From the NCBI GenBank assembly GCA_025464585.1, contig JAODGL010000063.1:11482-17804 (forward strand): a stretch of 6,323 nucleotides of DNA, given 5' to 3'. This document shows positions 1 through 4,658 of this stretch, piece by piece. Position 1 is the stretch's first letter. The number at the start of each line of letters is the position of its first letter. Source of the DNA: Methanosarcinales archaeon. Its GTDB lineage: Archaea; Halobacteriota; Syntropharchaeia; Alkanophagales; Methanospirareceae. The position numbers and the translations under genes were made by a program. A model generated the notes under the pieces. It had not been told where the DNA came from. It worked only from the letters and a program-made list of their open reading frames with translations, and did no database searches.

Positions 1-522
1 ATTGGACTTCATCTCGCCCTGACACTTTTCTTTCTCGCTTCATGCTTGAAGTGCGAAGATTTCAAGCCTGCTCTGGGATTGCTTCCTTTTGGTCTATTAT
101 GCGACCTCGACTCTTTTATAGGCGTGCATAGGGCGACACTCCATAACCTGTTTATAATATTCATTCCGCTACTTGCGATGGTTATCTGCAATCGCTTAAA
201 CCTCAACATAAGCGGTAAATACTTCATTCTCGCATCTTTACTCTTAGCGTTCCACATATTCCTTGATGCTTTTTATAACGGCGTGTTTCTATTCTATCCG
301 CTTTCTGAGAAGAGTTATGACCTCGTATTCTGGTTTGGTCTGAAGGAGACAGGATTGAGTGCCCTCTTCACGTGGATAGTTCCAGGGAAAGTGGATGAGA
401 TAGAGTATGTAACCAATCCCTCGCCAGGTGTACCTGAAATCCCAATCATCGGTGGTGGAACAGAACTCGTGGTTTTGATATTCGCCGTGCTCACGTTCGT
501 TTTGAGATTCAAATTTTCGTGA
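1..522 (+). CDS. YdjM/DUF457-type membrane-bound metal-dependent hydrolase, 5' end cut by window edge
   Basis: The reading frame is open from base 1 to a TGA at 520-522. The only in-frame alternative start nearby is a TTG at 46, so the true start probably lies a few codons upstream of the window. The protein is strongly hydrophobic, with about four to five membrane segments. Visible family-like motifs are an early His (HLAL), then CDLDSF followed by HRATLHN, then HIFLDAFYNGV leading into FYPLS. This DxD / HRxxxHN / HxxLDxxxxGV...YPLS arrangement is what I know from the YdjM/DUF457 (PF04307) inner-membrane proteins, annotated as metal-dependent hydrolases; their substrate is not established. 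The last segment follows a Pro/Gly-rich outer loop and ends in a short basic tail. No neighbour suggests a pathway. The family call rests on motif memory, not on a search. Confidence 0.65.
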   Translation: MGLHLALTLFFLASCLKCEDFKPALGLLPFGLLCDLDSFIGVHRATLHNLFIIFIPLLAMVICNRLNLNISGKYFILASLLLAFHIFLDAFYNGVFLFYPLSEKSYDLVFWFGLKETGLSALFTWIVPGKVDEIEYVTNPSPGVPEIPIIGGGTELVVLIFAVLTFVLRFKFS

Positions 523-544
523 GTTCCATCTCCTCAGGCGCAAA

Positions 545-575
545 GGGCAGTCCCTGCCCCAGCATTCCTTTCTCA
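545..575 (+). terminator. Hairpin with pyrimidine-rich tail after the membrane-protein gene
   Basis: GGGCAG (545-550) and CTGCCC (554-559) form a perfect 6-bp stem with a TCC loop, 22 bases after the stop codon. A T/C-rich stretch follows, but without a clean U-run. It is a plausible terminator for the upstream gene. It could equally be a stray palindrome. Confidence 0.35.
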
Positions 576-587
576 AATTTATTTACA

Positions 588-600
588 TTTATATATAATA
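588..600 (+). promoter_or_regulatory. Strong archaeal TATA box
   Basis: TTTATATATAATA is a near-ideal TATA element. Archaeal spacing of about 25-27 bases would put the transcript start near 617-622. That is inside the base-paired non-coding stretch and about 100 bases upstream of the tRNA-Gln. It may therefore drive a small RNA, or a long 5' leader to the tRNA that RNase P removes. Confidence 0.5.
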
Positions 601-610
601 CTTTTAGTGG

Positions 611-679
611 TATGGTACTTGAGAGTTAGTTACTCTCGATACACCCTACCATAAATTCATCTCCCCCTTTCGGAGGGAG
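611..679 (+). ncRNA. Candidate structured RNA of unknown family
   Basis: Two nested or tandem foldings are visible in a stretch with no convincing ORF. TATGGTA (611-617) pairs perfectly with TACCATA (647-653). Inside it, GAGAGT (621-626) pairs with ACTCTC (632-637), leaving an asymmetric internal loop. A second hairpin follows: CTCCC+CC (661-667), loop TTTC, GG+A+GGGAG (672-679), with one bulged A. A strong TATA box lies just upstream. I do not recognise an RNA family: there are no C/D boxes and no ACA placed after a stem. It could also be the 5' leader of the tRNA-Gln transcript. Confidence 0.35.
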
Positions 680-722
680 ACTTCTTGGCTCATAAAGTTA
701 AAAAAGAAAAATATATAAGAAT

Positions 723-795
723 AGCCCGGTAGTGTAGAGGTCAATCATCCGAGGCTCTGGACCTCGTGACGTCGGTTCGAATCCGTCCCGGGCTA
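723..795 (+). tRNA. tRNA-Gln (anticodon CTG)
   Basis: The cloverleaf is complete. The acceptor arms are AGCCCGG (723-729) and CCGGGCT (788-794), with discriminator A at 795. The D-arm has a 3-bp stem. The anticodon stem CGAGG/CCTCG (750-754, 762-766) holds loop CTCTGGA with anticodon CTG at 757-759, reading CAG. The T-loop is TTCGAAT (776-782). CCA is not encoded. The A1:U72 pair is the archaeal tRNA-Gln feature known to be recognised by the GatDE amidotransferase, which makes Gln-tRNA from Glu-tRNA. There is no intron. One oddity is a U:U mismatch in the T-stem (772 with 786). A T5 run at 801-805 can serve as terminator. The convergent gene's stop lies only 8 bases away. Confidence 0.95.
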
Positions 796-803
796 TATAA
801 TTT

Positions 804-1184
804 TTAGACTTTTAATAACTCCGCAAGCTTGTACTCTAAGAGGTCAAAAAATCTCTCAGAACTCCTCACCCTCTTAAGAAGTTCATGCCTTTCATATATA
901 TTATGGTAAAAATTGTGATGCAGGTCTTCAGCATCCCGGAATAGATTCTCAATCCCTTCTTGCACACAAATCTCCTCTGCAAAATTCCCGGTCTCGCCAT
1001 GTTTCCCTAATCCTCTTCCCGTTTTTATACGATGAATTCCACTAAGAAGACTATTTATCGCACCCCATAGCTCTTCCGATGCTTTATCTAATTCCTTCTC
1101 CTTTCGACTTAAGAAATTTTGGTAGAGGTATTTCGCTCTATTCCATTCAACCTCAGCTTCTTTTAAAACAGACTCCTGGTTCAT
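804..1184 (-). CDS. PaREP1-family, HEPN-like helical protein
   Basis: This 126-residue, almost entirely helical protein carries ASEELWGA at residues 35-42 and LHHNFYHN at 88-95. These match the core of the archaeal PaREP1 family (ASEKLWGA and LHxNFYE as I recall them), small proteins grouped with HEPN domains. HEPN proteins are often RNase toxins or partners of nucleotidyltransferases. A catalytic RX4-6H motif would be expected for an RNase. The only exact candidate is RGLGKH (R57/H62), which is not in the usual late-helix position, so activity is doubtful. The start ATG overlaps the stop of the upstream gene as ATGA, so the two are cotranscribed and probably translationally coupled. The stop is 8 bases from tRNA-Gln on the opposite strand, so read-through would be antisense to the tRNA. 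Family call fairly firm, function inferred. Confidence 0.7.
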   Translation of the reverse strand: MNQESVLKEAEVEWNRAKYLYQNFLSRKEKELDKASEELWGAINSLLSGIHRIKTGRGLGKHGETGNFAEEICVQEGIENLFRDAEDLHHNFYHNIYERHELLKRVRSSERFFDLLEYKLAELLKV

Positions 1185-1564
1185 ACTCTCACATCTGCTT
1201 TCGAATAGATTTCTATTTCCTTATCTTCAATTACAGCCTTTGAAAATTTCACTTCTAACCAAAAACCCGATTTGACAAGCCCTCTATCTCTAAACATCGG
1301 CCAATCTCGCTCAGATAGATAAACCCGCTCCCGGATTCTTCCAACTATAAATGATACTTTTTTTTCTTTTAAATCAGGATACTCAGATGCTCCTTCATGG
1401 GAACCGACCTTTATGATTTCTCCAATGAGCTTATCACCTTCTTTTAAATCATAAGCATCTAAGTACTCTGGTTCTACTCTTAGATAGAGGTCGGCACTTT
1501 CTTCTTCACCTGGGAGTTTTGCAATATTCCGTTTACCAACAAATCCACTAACTATAAGAGCCAT
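1181..1564 (-). CDS. Small beta-rich protein of unknown function, partner of the PaREP1-like gene
   Basis: I do not recognise this 127-residue protein. It reads as alternating short beta strands and turns: LIVSGFVGK at the N-terminus, YLRVEP at 27-32, a DLKEGDKLIGEIIKV strand-turn-strand at 39-53, then SFIVGRI and FWLEVKFSKAVI. This suggests a compact beta-barrel or swapped-hairpin fold. The EGDKLIGEIIKV stretch is reminiscent of small antitoxin or nucleic-acid-binding barrels, but no family motif is certain. The ATG at 1564 sits about 28 bases from the centre of a TATA element read on the minus strand, so the message is probably leaderless. It overlaps the next gene by 4 bases (ATGA), giving a two-gene operon with the build of an antitoxin-toxin pair. 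That pairing is inferred from layout, not from homology. Confidence 0.75.
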   Translation of the reverse strand: MALIVSGFVGKRNIAKLPGEEESADLYLRVEPEYLDAYDLKEGDKLIGEIIKVGSHEGASEYPDLKEKKVSFIVGRIRERVYLSERDWPMFRDRGLVKSGFWLEVKFSKAVIEDKEIEIYSKADVRV

Positions 1565-1588
1565 TTTTTATTAGTATACCCGTGAGAA

Positions 1589-1596
1589 TATATAAA
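1589..1596. promoter_or_regulatory. Shared bidirectional TATA element between the two-gene pair and moaA
   Basis: TATATAAA on the plus strand reads TTTATATA on the minus strand. Purine-rich BRE-like bases flank it in both directions (GTGAGAA upstream on +, AGAAGA upstream on -). The usual 26-27-base spacing gives a plus start near 1619, nine bases before the moaA ATG, and a minus start near 1566, essentially at the ATG at 1564. One element may serve both divergent transcripts. Confidence 0.5.
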
Positions 1597-1627
1597 TCTT
1601 CTATCCAGGAAGGAAAGAGATGAGAAG

Positions 1628-2602
1628 ATGAAGAGCGTAAAAGGTGAGAAAGAGAGATTAATAGACGATTACGGCAGGGAAATAAGGAGTTTGAGATTTT
1701 CTATCACGAATCGGTGTAACTTGAACTGTATCTATTGTCATCGTGAGGGAGAAGGGAGAAGAGAACTGGGGGAGGAGATAAGCGCTGAGCTCGTAATAGA
1801 AATAGCAAGAGTTGCATCGGGTTATTTTAACATAAGAAAGATAAAATTTTCAGGTGGCGAGCCTTTGCTGCGAGATGACCTTGTGGACATCGTTCAAGGC
1901 ATGAGAGATTTTGAAGACGACATATCGGCAACCACAAATGGCGTATTCTTAAAGAAATATGCGGCTGAACTTGCGGATGCAGGCATGGATAGGGTGAACG
2001 TCAGTCTGGATTCACTAAAAGAGGAAAGATACGATTTCATCACCTCTTCGAGCAACAATCTGCCAAAGGTGATTGAAGGGATATACAGTGCGATTGATGC
2101 AGGTCTTACACCGGTCAAGCTGAATATGGTTCTCCTGAAAGGAATAAACGATGATGAGATAGTTGGGATGATGGATTTTGTGCGTGAGTGCAATAAAAGG
2201 GGGGAAGTGGCAATCCTGCAATTAATAGAATTAATTCCTTGTTTTAACCATAAGCCCTTGCAGGGTCCTGGGGCAGAGCCCCACACCATGCTAAATTATG
2301 AAGCGGATTTTTACGGAGTTGAAGCGGAACTCAAATCGAAGGCATCTGCTATAAAAACGAGACGGTTGCAGCACAGGCGAAAATATTTTGTGGATGGCGT
2401 AGAAGTAGAGGTTGTTCACCCGATAGATAATACGGAGTTCTGTGCGAACTGCTCCCGGTTAAGAATAACGTCTGATGGAAAGATAAAGCCATGTTTACTG
2501 CGAAATGATCATCTCGTTCCCATAGAGAGCGTGGACGAGAGGCACATAATAAACAAATTGAAGTTAGCGATGAGGTATAGAGAGCCGTTCTATGGAAGAT
2601 GA
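1628..2602 (+). CDS. moaA: GTP 3',8-cyclase, radical SAM
   Basis: MoaA converts GTP to 3',8-cyclo-7,8-dihydro-GTP, the first step of molybdopterin (Mo/W cofactor) synthesis, in the cytoplasm. The radical-SAM cluster motif CNLNCIYC gives C30, C34 and C37. SGGEP at 75-79 is the SAM-binding GGE motif. The C-terminal cluster that holds GTP is FCANC...C, with C272, C275 and C289. SRLR at 276-279 supplies the two substrate arginines. At 324 residues the protein is of normal family length. The ATG lies nine bases after the predicted transcript start, with a GGAAGGA at 1608-1614 that probably falls upstream of that start. Two oddities: residues about 208-220 look like an extra in-frame piece encoded by a GC-rich palindromic repeat, and the protein ends FYGR rather than in the double glycine known from bacterial MoaA. 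mptA follows after 52 bases. Confidence 0.95.
   Translation: MKSVKGEKERLIDDYGREIRSLRFSITNRCNLNCIYCHREGEGRRELGEEISAELVIEIARVASGYFNIRKIKFSGGEPLLRDDLVDIVQGMRDFEDDISATTNGVFLKKYAAELADAGMDRVNVSLDSLKEERYDFITSSSNNLPKVIEGIYSAIDAGLTPVKLNMVLLKGINDDEIVGMMDFVRECNKRGEVAILQLIELIPCFNHKPLQGPGAEPHTMLNYEADFYGVEAELKSKASAIKTRRLQHRRKYFVDGVEVEVVHPIDNTEFCANCSRLRITSDGKIKPCLLRNDHLVPIESVDERHIINKLKLAMRYREPFYGR
2254..2283 (+). repeat. GC-rich double-hairpin repeat inside moaA
   Basis: Two adjacent palindromes are separated by TCC: CCCT-TGC-AGGG (2255-2265) and TGGGGC-AGA-GCCCCA (2269-2283). The 30 bases are 22/30 G+C within an AT-rich gene. They keep the frame open and encode roughly KPLQGPGAEPH, which falls between the conserved IELIP strand and the next helix of MoaA, where related proteins as I remember them have only a short loop. 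The form resembles dispersed palindromic (REP-like) repeats. Other copies elsewhere in the genome cannot be seen from this window. Confidence 0.5.
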
Positions 2603-2654
2603 GAGTTCAAAAAAATAAAAAAGTTTAACAAGGTTAAGGATATAAATAAAAATC

Positions 2655-3629
2655 ATGGTGTTACCTTTGCCTGATGTACAAGCCGGCAGTCCGGAGATAA
2701 AAATAAACCTGACGAGGGTGGGCGTAAGGAATGTGAAGAAACTGGTGGAGGTAGCGAGAGCTGGCGGGAAAAGACCTGTAATTCTTATATCGGATTTCCA
2801 CATCTTCGTTGACCTTCCAAGCGATATAAAAGGAGCAAATTTGTCACGGAATTTCGAGGCGATGTATGAAGTGCTGGAAGAGGCTATCAGCACGCCGATA
2901 TACGAGGTAGAGGAATTGTGCAGTGAAGTAGCAAAGAGGGTGCTCGAGCTCCACGAATACGCTTCCACCGCCGAAGTAGGGATGAAAAGCGAGTATATGT
3001 TAAAAAAAAGAACGCCCGTGATGAAGATATCTTGCCAGGAGCCTGCAACTATCTTCGCAGAGGCAAGAGCTTTTCGCACTCCTGACAACGATGTGAGAAT
3101 AAAAAAAATAATAGGAGCGGAAATTGTAGGAATAACTGCCTGTCCCTGCGCACAGGAACTGATGAAGGAAAAAGTGGCGGCGGAATTAGCGAAGCTGGGA
3201 ATAGCCAAAAAGGATATGGATACTTTTTTGAATACCGTACCTATGGCAACGCATAATCAAAGAGGCAGAGGTATAATATCCATCGAGGTAGAAGATGATG
3301 TAAAAGTCCCTATGGAGAGGATAATGAGGATAATAGAGCGCTCAATGAGTGCTAAAACGTATGAAATCTTGAAGCGCCCGGATGAGGCGAAGCTGGTAGA
3401 AACCGCGCATAAAAAACCCATGTTCGTTGAAGATTGTGTTCGCGAGATGGCGAAGCGGGTGGTAGAAACTTTTAATGAGCTACCTGATGATTCTATTATT
3501 AACATAAAACAGATAAACGAAGAGAGCATCCATCAGCATGATGCCGTTGCTGAGAGGGTCGCATCTATCGGTGAGCTGCGCAGGGAGTTAAAGGAAAGCA
3601 ATGCAAAAATGAAAGCCGGGGTGGCCTAG
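2655..3629 (+). CDS. mptA: GTP cyclohydrolase MptA (type IV, FolE2-like), methanopterin synthesis
   Basis: MptA is the archaeal Fe(II)-dependent GTP cyclohydrolase. It makes 7,8-dihydroneopterin 2',3'-cyclic phosphate, the first step towards tetrahydromethanopterin. The 324-residue protein is full length. It opens with PDVQ as FolE2-type enzymes do, then has FVDLPSDIKGANLSRNFEA (51-69), GITACPCAQ (159-167) with C163 in the active-site cysteine position, MATHNQRGRG with H200, and SIHQHD with H293 and H295. These three histidines fall at the same numbers I recall for the iron ligands of Methanocaldococcus MptA. The ATG at 2655 gives the expected N-terminus. It lies 52 bases after moaA, so it may be cotranscribed. 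The last five codons, including the TAG stop, lie inside the following tRNA-Met gene, which is unusual. Confidence 0.95.
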   Translation: MVLPLPDVQAGSPEIKINLTRVGVRNVKKLVEVARAGGKRPVILISDFHIFVDLPSDIKGANLSRNFEAMYEVLEEAISTPIYEVEELCSEVAKRVLELHEYASTAEVGMKSEYMLKKRTPVMKISCQEPATIFAEARAFRTPDNDVRIKKIIGAEIVGITACPCAQELMKEKVAAELAKLGIAKKDMDTFLNTVPMATHNQRGRGIISIEVEDDVKVPMERIMRIIERSMSAKTYEILKRPDEAKLVETAHKKPMFVEDCVREMAKRVVETFNELPDDSIINIKQINEESIHQHDAVAERVASIGELRRELKESNAKMKAGVA

Positions 3630-3688
3630 TTGGTTAGGGCGCTGCACTCATAATGCAGAGGTCACGGGTCCGAACCCCGTCCCCGGCA
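3615..3688 (+). tRNA. tRNA-Met (anticodon CAT), elongator type
   Basis: The cloverleaf is complete. Acceptor arms are GCCGGGG (3615-3621) and CCCCGGC (3681-3687), with discriminator A at 3688. The D-stem pairs GCCT (3624-3627) with GGGC (3637-3640), the last pair being U-G. The anticodon stem is CTGCA/TGCAG with loop CTCATAA and CAT at 3649-3651. The T-arm is ACGGG-TCCGAAC-CCCGT. There is no intron and no encoded CCA. G1:C72 and the lack of the GGG/CCC anticodon-stem pairs argue against the initiator. tRNA-Ile2, which also has a CAT anticodon before modification, is less likely from the body sequence. It overlaps mptA by 15 bases and has no separate promoter that I can see, so it may be cut from the mptA transcript. 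Confidence 0.93.
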
Positions 3689-3722
3689 TGATAAGGGAGG
3701 AGAAGGGGTGTGGAAGAAAATA

Positions 3723-3760
3723 GCGAGAAGGCACTCGCATTTTCTTTCTTTCACTTTTTG
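3723..3760 (+). terminator. Hairpin plus long T-rich tract ending the moaA-mptA-tRNA transcript
   Basis: GCGAG (3723-3727) pairs with CTCGC (3734-3738) around a six-base loop. ATTTTCTTTCTTTC and then TTTTT follow. T-rich tracts are the main archaeal termination signal. The position 35 bases after tRNA-Met suits the end of the plus-strand transcript. Confidence 0.55.
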
Positions 3761-3804
3761 GACAGCCGGAGATAGCTTTACTTATCGTGGGTGTTACATC
3801 TGTA

Positions 3805-3844
3805 TCAAAATCAAAAAATGCGAAGCCGTTCAAAAGAACGGTTT
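3805..3844 (-). terminator. Hairpin and T-tract ending the minus-strand Uma2 transcript
   Basis: CCGTTC (3826-3831) and GAACGG (3836-3841) form a perfect stem around a four-base loop, 21 bases past the Uma2 stop. On the minus strand CGC, TTTTTT, GA and TTTT follow. The stem extends to nine pairs on the plus strand, counting one G-U, so it may also act in that direction. Confidence 0.5.
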
Positions 3845-3864
3845 GATAGAATTTCATCGCTGCG

Positions 3865-4623
3865 TTATTCTTTTAAAATCTCTTGCAAACAGAAGAAAGG
3901 ATTAGGCAGAATGTCTTGCCAGAACCACTCTGCTTGCACAAAAAAGCCCCGCATCACCTCACTCTCGAGCTTACCCGAAGTTATTGCCTCAGAGGAGTAT
4001 CTCTTTCCTTCTTTTCGGTCAACCACGATTTCACGCTCTTCCTCATCAATGAACCATATTTCATCTATCCCCGCATCGTGATACACCTGCCGCTTTTCCC
4101 ACAGGTCATACTCTTTCGTCCACGGAGAGATGATCTCCACGACCATATCCGCCGCCCCGTCCAGTTCTTTATCTTTAAGTATTTCCAATCTCTCTTTCCT
4201 CACGAATAGAACATCAGGCTCGAACTTGCGGCAGTGAGCGAGATGCATTGTCGCACGAGAACCGAGAACTTTGCCCATCCGTTTATGTTCAGCGTACATG
4301 CGCATTAACGGAAATAAAAACCCAAAAATATCCTCGTGTCGGATAGAAGCAGGGGAATGTATAATAAGCGTGCCGTCAAAAAGGTCCGCTTTTGTGTCCT
4401 CATCGGTAAGCTGGTCGTATTCCTCTTCGCTGACGTCGAACTTGCGAATGAGATACGGCGGTTCAATTACTTTGGCTCCATAAACTAACTCTAAGCCCCT
4501 CCCATCCTGTCCTTTTCCCATTTCTTTCCCTCGCACTTCTCTTTTCCCTGTATTGCATGCCACATATATGTTCCTTGATGCAACTTTCGCCTTTGTTTCT
4601 TCATCCTTCCCCTTCGCTTTCAT
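3865..4623 (-). CDS. Uma2-family PD-(D/E)XK nuclease-fold protein
   Basis: The Uma2 (DUF820) family has a restriction-endonuclease-like fold; members are common in cyanobacteria and some archaea, and their biological role is mostly unknown. The active-site residues are visible: EPD (D137), DMVVEIISP (E163) and WEKRQVYHDAG (K177), followed by the family's IDEIWFID strand. The first ~60 residues are charged and lie outside the domain, which begins near KFDVSEEEYD (61-70). A shorter start at 4521 (M35, 218 residues) has a purine-rich GAGGGA a few bases upstream and would be closer to the usual ~190-200 residues; the ATG at 4623 has no visible ribosome site. The gene starts 23 bases after trpB and is probably on the same transcript. 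There is no metabolic link to tryptophan. Confidence 0.85.
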   Translation of the reverse strand: MKAKGKDEETKAKVASRNIYVACNTGKREVRGKEMGKGQDGRGLELVYGAKVIEPPYLIRKFDVSEEEYDQLTDEDTKADLFDGTLIIHSPASIRHEDIFGFLFPLMRMYAEHKRMGKVLGSRATMHLAHCRKFEPDVLFVRKERLEILKDKELDGAADMVVEIISPWTKEYDLWEKRQVYHDAGIDEIWFIDEEEREIVVDRKEGKRYSSEAITSGKLESEVMRGFFVQAEWFWQDILPNPFFCLQEILKE

Positions 4624-4632
4624 TTTTTAATT

Positions 4633-4658
4633 GTACTGGGATTTTGCTACCCCAGCAC
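4633..4658 (-). promoter_or_regulatory. Hairpin in the trpB-Uma2 junction with the trpB stop codon in its loop
   Basis: On the minus strand GTGCTGGG (4658-4651) pairs with CCCAGTAC (4640-4633) over eight pairs, counting one G-U. The ten-base loop carries the trpB TAG. The G-U pair is only allowed in RNA from the minus strand. No U-run follows, so it is not a typical terminator; it lies ten bases before the Uma2 ATG and could affect coupling or mRNA processing. Confidence 0.35.

Noticed and set aside
545..562. Second copy of the moaA palindromic repeat
   Set aside because: Only nine bases (CTGCCCCAG, inverted) are shared with the moaA unit; the rest does not align, so chance is likely.
289..576. 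95-codon minus-strand frame over the membrane-protein gene
   Set aside because: The plus frame has membrane segments and family motifs; this one has low-quality composition and no motif.
607..654. GTG-started 15-codon leader peptide
   Set aside because: It has no ribosome site and coincides with the base-paired stretch; Tyr/Arg content is not clustered as in attenuators.
611..660. H/ACA guide RNA reading of the first structured stem
   Set aside because: No ACA box follows the lower stem, and the upper stem is too short and lacks a kink-turn.
712..718. TATATAA as the tRNA-Gln promoter
   Set aside because: It ends only about five bases before the mature tRNA; normal spacing would start transcription inside the tRNA.
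3002..3009. Run of eight A in mptA as a frameshift site
   Set aside because: The zero frame continues as a full MptA and a shift would only truncate it; no stimulatory structure is evident.
2564..3208. 214-codon minus-strand frame across mptA
   Set aside because: It is a Ser/Ala/Ile-rich shadow of the clearly coding mptA strand.
3648..3857. 69-codon minus-strand frame ending in GTGFGPVTSAL
   Set aside because: The C-terminal part is the antisense translation of the tRNA-Met, a well-known false-protein pattern.
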